Below, piece after piece: positions 1 through 8,089 of a stretch of 64,000 nucleotides of DNA. Numbering within the stretch: the stretch's first letter is position 1; each line of letters opens with the position of its first letter. The translations under genes and the position numbers were made by a program. Source of the DNA: Arthrobacter sp. DNA4 (GTDB taxonomy: Bacteria; Actinomycetota; Actinomycetes; Actinomycetales; Micrococcaceae); the NCBI RefSeq assembly GCF_024362385.1, contig NZ_CP101466.1, positions 558,001-622,000 of the forward strand, read 5' to 3'. The notes under the pieces are model-generated. The model searched no databases. It saw nothing but the letters and a program-made list of their open reading frames with translations, and was not told the origin of the DNA.

Positions 1-29
1 CGGCACGGGTTCGAATCCCGTTGGGGGTA
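1..29 (+). tRNA. tRNA-Glu, 3' end only (partial)
   Basis: The first 29 bases are the T-arm (stem ACGGG/CCCGT around TTCGAAT) and the 3' acceptor strand TGGGGGT plus discriminator A. The anticodon lies outside the window. The 3' half resembles actinobacterial tRNA-Glu, and Glu-Asp-Phe is a common tRNA order in these genomes, so identity is inferred. No CCA is encoded. Confidence 0.6.
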
Positions 30-120
30 CGCAAGGAACTGGTCAAGCAGGCTAAAAAAGTCTGGTAGGCTGGAAGCCTTGAAAAAAGCGGTAGAGATAC
101 TGCAAAAGCAAGAAACGCAA

Positions 121-194
121 GGCCCTGTAGCGCAGTTGGTTAGCGCGCCGCCCTGTCACGGCGGAGGTCGCGGGTTCAAGTCCCGTCAGGGTCG
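121..194 (+). tRNA. tRNA-Asp (GTC)
   Basis: A complete cloverleaf is visible. Acceptor GGCCCTG pairs with CAGGGTC at 187-193, the D-stem is GCGC/GCGC, the anticodon stem CCGCC/GGCGG carries loop CTGTCAC with anticodon GTC at 155-157, and the T-arm is GCGGG-TTCAAGT-CCCGT. The discriminator is G194. CCA is not encoded. It lies between tRNA-Glu and tRNA-Phe, probably in one transcript. Confidence 0.97.
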
Positions 195-242
195 CTCTGA
201 TTGTTGGAAGAAATTCCGGCTGTCATGGTGACTAGTCACCTA

Positions 243-315
243 GGCTCTGTAGCTCAGTTGGTAGAGCGTTCGACTGAAAATCGAAAGGTCACCGGATCGA
301 CGCCGGTCGGAGCCA
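243..315 (+). tRNA. tRNA-Phe (GAA)
   Basis: Acceptor GGCTCTG pairs with CGGAGCC at 308-314 with one G-T wobble. The anticodon stem TTCGA/TCGAA holds loop CTGAAAA with anticodon GAA at 276-278. The T-loop reads ATCGACG rather than TTCGANT, a variation I recall from actinobacterial tRNA-Phe. The discriminator is A315 and a terminator follows 9 bases later. Confidence 0.97.
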
Positions 316-323
316 CCACTGGG

Positions 324-355
324 AAGCATCAGTTCTTCGGAACTGGTGCTTTTCT
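324..355 (+). terminator. intrinsic terminator of the tRNA cluster
   Basis: A 12-bp hairpin (324-335 with 340-351, one G-T pair) has a TTCG tetraloop and runs into a T-rich tail. It closes the tRNA transcript. Confidence 0.9.
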
Positions 356-372
356 TCATTTAAAGCCGTGCA

Positions 373-400
373 TTGCGTGCACGTGACGTGGTGCACGCAA
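373..400. repeat. perfect 10-bp inverted repeat after the tRNA cluster
   Basis: TTGCGTGCAC (373-382) and GTGCACGCAA (391-400) are exact reverse complements around an 8-base spacer. It has no T-tail, so it is not a typical terminator. It lies in the roughly 445-base gap before levansucrase. It could be a protein-binding site or a recombination scar; function unknown. Confidence 0.6.
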
Positions 401-490
401 CAACGCATCCCGCGCTGAAAAAATTCTCGGGGGCCTGACGAAACATTTGACCCCTGCTGACGGGATGTGGCACGCGCGCGCGATGACTTG

Positions 491-504
491 CGTAAGCGCT
501 TGCA
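491..504. promoter_or_regulatory. LacI-family operator upstream of levansucrase
   Basis: The 14-mer CGTAAGCGCTTGCA contains the palindrome AAGCGCTT and differs at two positions from the site TGTAAACGCTTGCA at 6679 in front of the alpha-glucosidase genes. This form is typical of LacI/CcpA-family operators. It sits about 260 bases before the levansucrase start. Apart from this site and the inverted repeat at 373-400, I see nothing definite in the 316-761 gap. Confidence 0.5.
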
Positions 505-761
505 CTCTACTGGGCAGTAACCAGTTCCGGCTACCGAAACAGGGTTTGAAGTGCTCCCTCCACCCCGTCTACGGTTGAGCGCGGCCGAAGGACAGCACGC
601 TTTCCATCGGCCAGGCAGGCCCTACCCAGGCCTGGAACCCCCACAACACAACGGCGTCCCGGATGACGCCAGAGGTGTTGCCGGGGCCGCGGTTGGTTTC
701 GGGGTCATGGGCACTCGCCCGCCTTCCACGAATAGTTACAACTCCGCGAGAAGAGCAAGAC

Positions 762-2354
762 ATGCACAAGCACCCCCAACACCGGCTGCTGCGGTGGCGC
801 ACCGGCGCCGCGGCGCTGGCGGCAACCCTGGCTGCCTCGGCCTTCCTGGCCGTCCCCGCGGCACAGGCCAACGAGCCTTCCGACCCGCCTGCCGTCCAGC
901 AGATGCCGGCCCCCGCCCCGGGCTTCCCCCTGCCCACGCAACACACGCAGCAGGCCTTCGACCCGGCGTCGGACTTCACCTCCAAGTGGACCCGCGCAGA
1001 CGCACGCCAGATCATGGCGCAGAGCGACTCCACGGTCTCCCCGGGCGCCAACTCCATGAGCCCGGACGTCACCATGCCGGAAATCCCGCAGGACTTCCCC
1101 GCCATGAACGACGACGTCTGGGTCTGGGACACCTGGTCCCTGACGGACGAAAACGCCAACCAGATCAGCTACAAGGGCTGGGACGTCATCTTCTCCCTGG
1201 TCGCTGACCGGCACGCCGGATACGGCTTCGACCAGCGCCACTGGAACGCCCGGATCGGCTACTTCTTCCGGAAGACCAACGCGGACCCGGCCAAGGACAA
1301 GTGGAAATACGGTGGACACCTGTTCCTGGACAACACCTCCATCGGCAACACCGAATGGTCCGGTTCCACGCGCCTGATGCAGGGCAACCACGTGAACGTC
1401 TTCTACACGGCCACTACCTTCTACGATGTGGCTGAGCGGAACGCCGGCGGCGGTGGAATCGCCCCGGACGCTGTGATTGCCAAGGCGCTGGGAAACATTC
1501 ATGCCGACCAGAACGGCGTCACGTTTGACGGGTTCCAGCACACCAAGCTGCTGGAACCGGACGGAAAGATGTACCAGACCAAGGCGCAGAACGCCGGATT
1601 CGCATTCCGCGACCCCTACACGTTCGTGGACCCGGCCAACCCCGGGAAGACGTACATGGTGTTCGAAGGCAACACAGCAGCAAAGCGCGGCGACTACCAG
1701 TGCAAGGCCGAGGACCTGGGCTACCGGCCCGGTGACCCCCATGCGGAGAGCGTTACCGACGTCCAGAACAGCGGTGCCTACTTCCAGACAGCCAACGTGG
1801 GGCTGGCAGTGGCGGACAACAAGGACCTGACCAAGTGGTCCTTCCTTCCGCCCATCCTTTCCGGCAACTGCGTGAACGACCAGACCGAGCGTCCGCAGAT
1901 CTTCATCCAGAATGAAAACGGCAAGAACAAGTACTACCTGTTCACCATCAGCCACCAGTTCACCTACGCTGCGGGCATGCGCGGTCCCGACGGCGTGTAC
2001 GGCTTCGTGGGCGACGGCATCCGCTCGGACTACCAGCCGATGAACAACAGCGGCCTGGCCTTGGGTTCGCCCACGGACCTGAACCTTCCGTCCGAGTCCC
2101 CGGAGGCACCCACCCCGAACCAGAACGGTAAGCAGTTCCAGGCATATTCGCACTATGTGCAGCCCGGCGGCCTGGTGCAGTCCTTCATCGACAACGTCAA
2201 CGGCGTCCGTGGCGGCTCCCTGTCACCGACGGTGAAGATCAACTTCCGCAACGGTGTGTCCCAGGTGGACAGGAACTTTGGCCGGAACGGCCTGGGCCCG
2301 TTCGGCTACCTGCCCACCAATGTGAGGGTTGGCGGCGAAGGCCTCTACAAGTAG
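762..2354 (+). CDS. sacB: secreted levansucrase (GH68)
   Basis: The enzyme transfers the fructosyl unit of sucrose to levan or water outside the cell. The product is 530 aa, with a Sec signal peptide at residues 1 to about 37 (cleavage near AQA-NE). Family landmarks are present: the nucleophile D123 in VWVWDTW, EWSGS near 198-202, the RDP motif with stabiliser D284, and the acid/base region TERPQ with E376. The layout is closer to the Gram-negative-type levansucrases than to Bacillus SacB. The ATG at 762 is chosen because the signal peptide begins there; upstream in-frame codons would add a non-signal leader. It is monocistronic, with a LacI-type operator upstream and a terminator downstream. 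Confidence 0.93.
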   Translation: MHKHPQHRLLRWRTGAAALAATLAASAFLAVPAAQANEPSDPPAVQQMPAPAPGFPLPTQHTQQAFDPASDFTSKWTRADARQIMAQSDSTVSPGANSMSPDVTMPEIPQDFPAMNDDVWVWDTWSLTDENANQISYKGWDVIFSLVADRHAGYGFDQRHWNARIGYFFRKTNADPAKDKWKYGGHLFLDNTSIGNTEWSGSTRLMQGNHVNVFYTATTFYDVAERNAGGGGIAPDAVIAKALGNIHADQNGVTFDGFQHTKLLEPDGKMYQTKAQNAGFAFRDPYTFVDPANPGKTYMVFEGNTAAKRGDYQCKAEDLGYRPGDPHAESVTDVQNSGAYFQTANVGLAVADNKDLTKWSFLPPILSGNCVNDQTERPQIFIQNENGKNKYYLFTISHQFTYAAGMRGPDGVYGFVGDGIRSDYQPMNNSGLALGSPTDLNLPSESPEAPTPNQNGKQFQAYSHYVQPGGLVQSFIDNVNGVRGGSLSPTVKINFRNGVSQVDRNFGRNGLGPFGYLPTNVRVGGEGLYK

Positions 2355-2387
2355 GTCCTCACGCACCAGCGGCTGGTCGCCGCACGT

Positions 2388-2432
2388 GAACCAGGCGGGG
2401 AGCCCCCACGGGATTCCCGCCTGGTTCCTTTT
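2388..2432 (+). terminator. intrinsic terminator after levansucrase
   Basis: Arms GAACCAGGCGGG (2388-2399) and CCCGCCTGGTTC (2416-2427) pair perfectly over 12 bp and are followed by CTTTTA. Confidence 0.85.
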
Positions 2433-2552
2433 AACCCGGCACGGAAATCCCCGGCACGGAACGCCTTCTGCGGTGCGGCCCGCGCGGGGGTTTTCCAGCA
2501 CATGTGCCGCAGCCTGGTTATAGGGTGGAACCAACAGAAGGGGGAGTGCCTG

Positions 2553-3002
2553 ATGGAATACCAGAACCCGCACCCCGTGGTGCCAAGCCGTCCTGCCGCC
2601 AGTCCGGCTCCTGGTCCGGGACGGACCGTAATTTCCGAGACCGCCGTGGCAAAAGTCGCGGGGATCGCCGCGCGGTCGGTCCCCGGCGTCTACTCCCTGG
2701 GTTCGGGCCCGTCCCGTGCCCTGGGCGCCATCCGTGACGCAGTCGGAAGTTCCGATCATGCCGCCGGCGTCCACGCGGAAGTGGGCGAAACACAGGTAGC
2801 CGTGGATATCACCCTGGTGGCCAGCTACGGAACGCCCCTGCATGCACTGGCCAATGACGTCCGGGCCGCCGTTTACCGCGCGGTCGAAGAACTCGTGGGG
2901 CTGCAGGTCATCGAGGTGAACGTCGAAATCACGGACGTCTACGTGCCGCCGCCCGTCAAGACAACCGCGCCGGTTGCTCCCGAACGGGAGGCGCTGCTGT
3001 GA
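2553..3002 (+). CDS. Asp23/Gls24 family envelope stress protein
   Basis: This 149-aa protein has the Asp23 core, beginning with VISETAVAKVAG (26-37) and ending in a beta-rich segment followed by a proline-rich tail. Asp23 proteins are abundant membrane-associated proteins tied to cell-envelope homeostasis, anchored by AmaP in staphylococci. The ATG at 2553 follows a strong AGAAGGGGGAG ribosome site. It is the first gene of a tightly overlapping five-gene operon (2553-4808); the next gene starts inside its stop codon. Confidence 0.88.
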   Translation: MEYQNPHPVVPSRPAASPAPGPGRTVISETAVAKVAGIAARSVPGVYSLGSGPSRALGAIRDAVGSSDHAAGVHAEVGETQVAVDITLVASYGTPLHALANDVRAAVYRAVEELVGLQVIEVNVEITDVYVPPPVKTTAPVAPEREALL

Positions 3003-3190
3003 ACCTCACCGTGGCAGGCACGGCCATGGGCGCCTTCGTGGCATTCATGTCCCTGCAGTTCGGCCTGTGGGGCTTTCTCGTTTCCCTTTTGTTCATGGCC
3101 ATCGGGGCGCTCCTGGGCCGTGCCGCCGAAGGAAAGCTGGACCTGCGCGGCATATTCGACGCCATCACCGGCCGGCGCTCCTCCTCATGA
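2999..3190 (+). CDS. DUF2273-like small membrane protein
   Basis: This 63-aa protein has two closely spaced hydrophobic helices (about 4-22 and 24-44) and a basic C-terminus. Size and position match the DUF2273 proteins that accompany Asp23 in Firmicutes and Actinobacteria. GTG at 2999 overlaps the upstream stop by four bases and its own stop overlaps the next ATG, so translation is coupled on both sides. The family assignment rests mainly on context. Confidence 0.75.
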   Translation: MNLTVAGTAMGAFVAFMSLQFGLWGFLVSLLFMAIGALLGRAAEGKLDLRGIFDAITGRRSSS

Positions 3191-3567
3191 GCTCGCCCGC
3201 GCCCGTTGTGCGTGGGCAGGCGCTCAGCGGCCATAACCGGATCAGCACCCAGGCGCTGACCAGCCTTGCCAAGGCAGCTGCGGCGCAGGCGCTGGGGGTC
3301 GACGCCCAGGACGTGCGCGCGGACTGGACGGACGACGACGGCCTGCTGGCCTTGTCCCTCGTCACCCCCATCAGCATCCCGCCTTTGCAGTCCGTGGTGC
3401 TGGACCCTGCCAGGGTCGAGATCGCGGGCGGATCCATCTGGGACCGCACGGTGAAGGCCAAGGAAAGCATCCTGGCAAGGGTCTCGGAACTGAGCGGCTC
3501 GCAGTTGAGCCGGGTGGACATCCGAGTCAGCGGGGCAAAGATCAGCAGAGGAGGGCGGGTACGGTGA
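3187..3567 (+). CDS. second Asp23/Gls24-like protein
   Basis: A 126-aa protein whose N-terminal half (RISTQALTSLAKAAAAQALGV) matches the helix that opens Asp23 domains, and whose C-terminal half has the RVDIRVSGAKI strand. It probably works with the Asp23 protein two genes upstream. The ATG at 3187 overlaps the previous stop as ATGA; longer upstream extensions in this frame are spurious because they would run back through the DUF2273 gene. Confidence 0.75.
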   Translation: MSSPAPVVRGQALSGHNRISTQALTSLAKAAAAQALGVDAQDVRADWTDDDGLLALSLVTPISIPPLQSVVLDPARVEIAGGSIWDRTVKAKESILARVSELSGSQLSRVDIRVSGAKISRGGRVR

Positions 3568-4200
3568 GCAGCAGGGTGGAAAGCCGCCGGGCCAACAGCG
3601 GATCCCGGAGAAACAACGGCCCGGACATGGGCAGGGTGGTTTACCGCGAAACCCATTCCTCTAGGGCCGTGGTCTCGGTCGTGGGCGCCGTCCTGGTCCT
3701 GGTGCTGGCCGTCTACGGCGTCCTCGAGTCCGGAGTGCATGCCGTGGGGCAGCCGGCCTGGTTGATCGAGCCGCAGGTGGCTGCCCAGCGCATCGTCGAC
3801 CTGCCTGCCGGAATCCCCCCGCTGCTGCTGGCAGCGATCGGTGCTGTGCTGGCGATGCTGGGACTGGTTTTCCTGCTCAACGGAATCCTTCCCGGGAAAC
3901 GTGCCCGCCATCTCCTGGTGCGCCCCGGGCGAGGGACTTCCGGCCGTGGTGGTGGATGACGAGGTCGTCGCATCCTCGATCGCCCGGCGCGCGCGGCTGG
4001 CGGCCAATGTCACCCCCGACCAGGTCATGGTGGTCGTCTCCCAGCGCCAGGTGCTGGTGAACGTCCGGCCAACCTCCGGTGTGCCCGTGGACCCGGACCG
4101 TGTCCTTGAGGCCGTGCGGGACGAGCTGGACCAGATGCTGCTGGAGCCGTCGCCGGTTCCGCGCATCAATGTGACCCCGTCCGGGGTGATCGGAGCATGA
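3564..4200 (+). pseudogene. DUF6286-like Asp23-cluster membrane protein, frameshifted as read
   Basis: The first frame (3564-3959) encodes an N-terminal tail and two membrane helices (about 35-55 and 87-107). It then leaves the conserved sequence near 3923, where the coding signal continues in the next frame as GEGLPAVVVDDEVVASS through to the stop at 4200. Removing one C from CCCC at 3923-3926, or restoring five missing bases, rejoins the frames into about 211-213 aa. Both halves look fully coding and the overlaps with its neighbours (3564 and 4197) are intact. A sequencing error or a very recent mutation is therefore more likely than an old pseudogene. Confidence 0.7.
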
Positions 4201-4808
4201 ACAGCACCCCGGCACTGCTCAACCGCATCCTGCTCACCGTGCTGGGCCTGATCCTGCTGGGCACCGGACTCCTCCTGGTGCTGCTGGCAACCGTGCCCCC
4301 GGTGGGCTCCTGGTGGCATTCCTGGTCCGCCGGAGCATGGGACGGTGTCAGCCGGCTGTTCGAGTCCGCCCGGTTCCCGGGCCGGCCGGAGAGCTGGCTG
4401 TGGATCGTCGTGGCGCTGGCGCTCCTGGCACTGATGGGGCTCATGGTTGCCTGGATCGCCCAGCAAGGCAAGGGCCGGTCAAACCTGCTGGCCGCGGAAT
4501 ACGATCCCGGAGAGACTCCCGGCGACGTCCGGATCGGCGGCGGGGTGGCCGAGCAGGCCCTCCGGCAGGCCCTTGAAGGACGGCCGGACCTGGCAGGCGC
4601 CACCGTCACCACCTACGACGTGAAGGGTTCCCCGGCGTTGAAGGTCCGGCTCCTGCCACGCCAAGGGGTGGCCCCGCACCTCCTCGCAGCCGAGGTCTCC
4701 GGGCTCCTGAATGCCCTGGAGTCTGTTGTGGGCAAGGAGATTCCCGTCCTCATCCACATCGGGGCCGGGGCGCGGACACGCTTCAGCCGGGCAGAGCGCG
4801 TCCGCTGA
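4197..4808 (+). CDS. AmaP-like membrane anchor of the Asp23 cluster
   Basis: A 203-aa protein with membrane helices at about 10-30 and 66-86 enclosing an external loop, followed by a cytoplasmic alpha/beta domain (about 105-200). This matches AmaP, the membrane anchor of Asp23, in topology and position. ATG at 4197 overlaps the preceding stop by four bases. It is the last gene of the envelope operon; the converging alpha-glucosidase gene ends 35 bases away. Confidence 0.7.
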   Translation: MNSTPALLNRILLTVLGLILLGTGLLLVLLATVPPVGSWWHSWSAGAWDGVSRLFESARFPGRPESWLWIVVALALLALMGLMVAWIAQQGKGRSNLLAAEYDPGETPGDVRIGGGVAEQALRQALEGRPDLAGATVTTYDVKGSPALKVRLLPRQGVAPHLLAAEVSGLLNALESVVGKEIPVLIHIGAGARTRFSRAERVR

Positions 4809-4843
4809 ACTGCCTCTGCGTGGGCAGCCCGGGCACCCTGCTG

Positions 4844-6652
4844 CTACCGGCCGCCCAGAAGGTACACGGTGCTGTCCACGGGCACCTCCCGCATCCCGGC
4901 CCATTCATCGACCGGCTCGGGACCGCTTGAGAGCACCACGGTGTAGCCCTCCGGCACAGGGGCGGAGGCGAAGCCCAGGTTGGACAGGACCACCACATCC
5001 CCGTTCCGGAACGCCAGCAGTCCGCTGTCCGGCGCGTGTTCATCAGTCCATTCCACGCTGCCGCTGCCCAGCTGCTGTGCTGACCTGAAGGCCAGGGCTG
5101 CCCGGTACAGCTCAAGGGTTGAGCCCTCCTCGCCATCCTGCTGGTCGGCGGCCAAGGGGCCAAAGCTTTCCGGCTGGGAAAGCCAGGGCCCGGACGCCTT
5201 GGCGGAGAGTGCCCCGGAGAATCCGAACCCGGGCTGGTCCTGGGCCCACGGCAGCGGGACACGGCAGCCGTCACGCCCGATTTCAGCCCCATGCGTCCGG
5301 AAGAACGTGGGGTCCTGCCTGGCGGAGTCGGGAAGCGCAGTGTGCTCGGGAAGCCCCAGTTCCTCTCCCTGGTAGAGGTAGGCGGAACCAGGCAGTGCCA
5401 GCTCAACCAACGTGGCGGCACGGGCGCGGGCAAGGCCCAGTGCTGGGTCGGGCTGTTCGTCGGCGGGGCCGATGCCTTTCGGAAACGTCGTGGGATCCTT
5501 GAGTCCAAACCGGGTGGTGTGCCGTACGGTGTCGTGGTTGCTGAGCACCCACGTACACGGGGCCCCCACTGATGCTGCCGCTGCCAGGGATGCGTCGATG
5601 GCGTCCGCCATCCGTTCGGCATCCCACCCCGCCAGCAGGAAATCGAAGTTGAAGGCCTGCTGCATTTCGTCCGGCCGGACATAGCGGGCCAGGCGCTCGG
5701 CCGTCTCCACCCAGGCCTCGGCCACCATCATGCGGTCCCCGCCGTATCCGGCCAGGACGTGGTTCCAGTCCCGGTAGATGGCGTGGACCCCGTCCTGGTC
5801 GAAGAAGGGCGACGGCGGATACATGGGGGACACTGCCCTGTGGGGTTCCTCGGCATCGGTGTGGGCGTGCGGAGCGTCACCGGGCAGGTGGCTTTCCCGG
5901 TGGGGAGCGGAGGTTCCCTCCACCATGACTGCAACGCCATCCCAATCCGGAAGCCCTGCCTCCTTCACCAATCCGTGGGCGACGTCCACCCGGAAGCCGT
6001 CGGCGCCGCGGTCCAGCCAGAAGCGCAGCACTGAACGCATCTCCTCCTGGACTTCCGGGTTGTCCCAGTTCAGGTCCGGTTGCCGGGTGTCAAAGAGGTG
6101 GAGGTACCACTGGCCCGGTGTCCCGTCGGCTTCATTCACGCGGCTCCAGGCCGGCCCGCCAAAGATGGATTTCCAGTTGTTGGGAGCCCGGTTGCCGTCG
6201 CCGGATCCTGGCACGTCGTCCTTGCCGTCCCTGAAGATATACCGGTCCCGTGCAGGAGTTCCCGGGGCGGACGCCAGCGCCTCCTGGAACCATGCATGTT
6301 CATCCGAGGTGTGGTTGGGAACCAGGTCCACGATGACCTTCAGGCCGAGGCGGTGGGCTTCCTGCAACATGGCGTCAAAGTCAGCCAGCGAGCCGAAGAG
6401 GGGGTCCACCTGGCGGTAGTCCGCCACGTCGTAACCGCCGTCTGCCTGGGGCGACTTGTAGAAGGGTGACAGCCAGATTGCGTCCACCCCGAGGGCCTGA
6501 AGGTAGGGAAGCCTTCCCGTGACGCCGCCCAGGTCGCCCATCCCGTCGCCGTTGCCATCGGCGAACGAACGGGGGTAGATCTGGTAGACCACGGCGTCGG
6601 CCCACCACGCGTGGGAGGCTGGACGCGGCGCGGGAACGGACGGATCTGTCAT
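4844..6652 (-). CDS. GH13 alpha-glucosidase (oligo-1,6-/alpha-1,4-glucosidase type)
   Basis: A 602-aa cytoplasmic glycoside hydrolase that cleaves small alpha-glucosides such as maltose, isomaltose or trehalulose-type sugars. The GH13 regions are in order: DLVPNHTSDEH (109-119), GFRVDVAHG with nucleophile D223, MMVAEAWVE with acid/base E312, and SNHDTVRH with D374. It is divergent from the alpha-glucoside ABC importer across a LacI-type operator, so it probably digests the imported sugar. The start is supported by AGGGGA a few bases upstream. The exact linkage preference cannot be read from sequence. Confidence 0.9.
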   Translation of the reverse strand: MTDPSVPAPRPASHAWWADAVVYQIYPRSFADGNGDGMGDLGGVTGRLPYLQALGVDAIWLSPFYKSPQADGGYDVADYRQVDPLFGSLADFDAMLQEAHRLGLKVIVDLVPNHTSDEHAWFQEALASAPGTPARDRYIFRDGKDDVPGSGDGNRAPNNWKSIFGGPAWSRVNEADGTPGQWYLHLFDTRQPDLNWDNPEVQEEMRSVLRFWLDRGADGFRVDVAHGLVKEAGLPDWDGVAVMVEGTSAPHRESHLPGDAPHAHTDAEEPHRAVSPMYPPSPFFDQDGVHAIYRDWNHVLAGYGGDRMMVAEAWVETAERLARYVRPDEMQQAFNFDFLLAGWDAERMADAIDASLAAAASVGAPCTWVLSNHDTVRHTTRFGLKDPTTFPKGIGPADEQPDPALGLARARAATLVELALPGSAYLYQGEELGLPEHTALPDSARQDPTFFRTHGAEIGRDGCRVPLPWAQDQPGFGFSGALSAKASGPWLSQPESFGPLAADQQDGEEGSTLELYRAALAFRSAQQLGSGSVEWTDEHAPDSGLLAFRNGDVVVLSNLGFASAPVPEGYTVVLSSGPEPVDEWAGMREVPVDSTVYLLGGR

Positions 6653-6678
6653 TTGGTTCCCCTCTGATAACTTTTTGA

Positions 6679-6692
6679 TGTAAACGCTTGCA
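6679..6692. promoter_or_regulatory. LacI-family operator between the alpha-glucosidase and ABC importer genes
   Basis: TGTAAACGCTTGCA matches the imperfect palindromic consensus of LacI/CcpA-family sites. It lies 27 bases before the alpha-glucosidase start and about 100 before the binding-protein gene. A LacI regulator is encoded at 10420. Confidence 0.6.
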
Positions 6693-6792
6693 TTGCAGAC
6701 AGCAACCTTACTAGTGTGATGGTCACCACATCAACCTCACCTAGCAAGCGCACTGTCGACTTACTTGTCACTCAGCGAGGAGCTTCAAGCTA

Positions 6793-8082
6793 ATGAAAAC
6801 CCCGAGATTCCTGCTTCCGGCTGCCACTGCCGGCATTCTGGCCCTTACGTTGTCCGCCTGCGGCGGCGGAGGTGGAGGGGGCACCACGGGCGGTGGGGGC
6901 AGCGACGCTGACGCCAACCTCGACGGCCGCGGCCCCATCACGTATGTACAGGGCAAGGACAACAGCAACGTTGTCCGCCCCCTGGTCGATAAGTGGAATG
7001 CGGCCCACCCGAACGAAAAGGTCACCTTCAAGGAACAGACCGACCAGGCCGACCAGCAGCACGATGACATCGTCCAGCACTTCCAGGCCAAGCAGTCCGA
7101 TTACGACGTTGTGGATGTGGACGTTGTCTGGACCGCGGAATTCGCAGCCAAGGGCTGGCTGCAGCCGCTGAAGGACAAGATGGCGATCGACACCAGCGCC
7201 ATGCTCAAGCCCACCGTGGACAGCGCAACGTACAAGGGCACCCTGTACGCGGCTCCGCAGACCTCTGACGGTGGCATCCTGTACTACCGCAAGGACCTGG
7301 TTCCCACCCCGCCCAAGACCTGGGACGAGATGATGAGCATGTGCTCCATCGCCAAGCAGAACAACATCGGCTGCTACGCAGGCCAGTTCAGCAAGTACGA
7401 GGGCCTCACGGTGAATGCTTCCGAGGCCATCAACTCGGCCGGCGGCTCGGTCCTCAACAAGGAAGGCAAGCCCGACCTGAACACCTCCGAGGCCAAGGCC
7501 GGCCTGGGGAACCTGGCGAAGGCCTACGCTGACGGCAACATTCCCAAGGAAGCCATCACCTACAAGGAAGAGGACAGCCGCCAGGCGTTCCAGAGCGGCA
7601 AGCTCATGTTCCTGCGCAACTGGCCCTACGCATTCAACCTGATCACCACTGAAGGCTCGTCGGCTGTGAAGGACAAGACCGGCCTGGCTGCCCTGCCGGG
7701 CAAGGACGGCCCCGGTGCCTCCTCCCTTGGCGGCCACAACCTCGCCGTCAGTGTCTACTCCAAGAACAAGGCCACCGCGCTGGACTTCCTGAAGTTCATG
7801 ACTTCGGCCGAAACCGAGAAGTTCTACGCTACGCAGGGCTCCCTGGCCCCGGTGCTTGGTTCGCTGTATGAGGACCAGGAACTGGTTGCCAAGCTGCCCT
7901 ACCTGCCGGTCCTGAAGACGTCCATCGAAAACGCTGTGCCGCGTCCGGTGACGCCTTTCTACCCGGCTGTCACCAAGGCAATCCAAGAGAACGCCTACTC
8001 CGCAATCAAGGGAGAAAAGTCCGTGGAAACCGCACTCTCTGACATGCAGAAGTCCATCGAATCCGCCGGTGCGGGATCGTAG
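6793..8082 (+). CDS. alpha-glucoside ABC transporter, solute-binding lipoprotein
   Basis: A 429-aa extracellular binding protein with a lipoprotein signal (lipobox LSAC, C23) followed by a glycine-rich linker. The mature part resembles the ThuE/LpqY group of trehalose/maltose binders (DVVDVDVVWTAEFAAKGW near 104-121). GAGGAG lies 10 bases before the ATG. It opens an operon with two permeases. No ATPase gene is present, so the importer probably uses a shared MsiK-type ATPase encoded elsewhere. Trehalose or maltose as substrate is inference from the family and the neighbouring GH13 enzyme. Confidence 0.88.
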   Translation: MKTPRFLLPAATAGILALTLSACGGGGGGGTTGGGGSDADANLDGRGPITYVQGKDNSNVVRPLVDKWNAAHPNEKVTFKEQTDQADQQHDDIVQHFQAKQSDYDVVDVDVVWTAEFAAKGWLQPLKDKMAIDTSAMLKPTVDSATYKGTLYAAPQTSDGGILYYRKDLVPTPPKTWDEMMSMCSIAKQNNIGCYAGQFSKYEGLTVNASEAINSAGGSVLNKEGKPDLNTSEAKAGLGNLAKAYADGNIPKEAITYKEEDSRQAFQSGKLMFLRNWPYAFNLITTEGSSAVKDKTGLAALPGKDGPGASSLGGHNLAVSVYSKNKATALDFLKFMTSAETEKFYATQGSLAPVLGSLYEDQELVAKLPYLPVLKTSIENAVPRPVTPFYPAVTKAIQENAYSAIKGEKSVETALSDMQKSIESAGAGS

Positions 8083-8089
8083 TTCTGCC

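Noticed and set aside
705..2153. A 482-codon frame antisense to levansucrase
   Set aside because: The levansucrase has a signal peptide and full active-site set; the antisense frame has neither a motif nor a plausible start.
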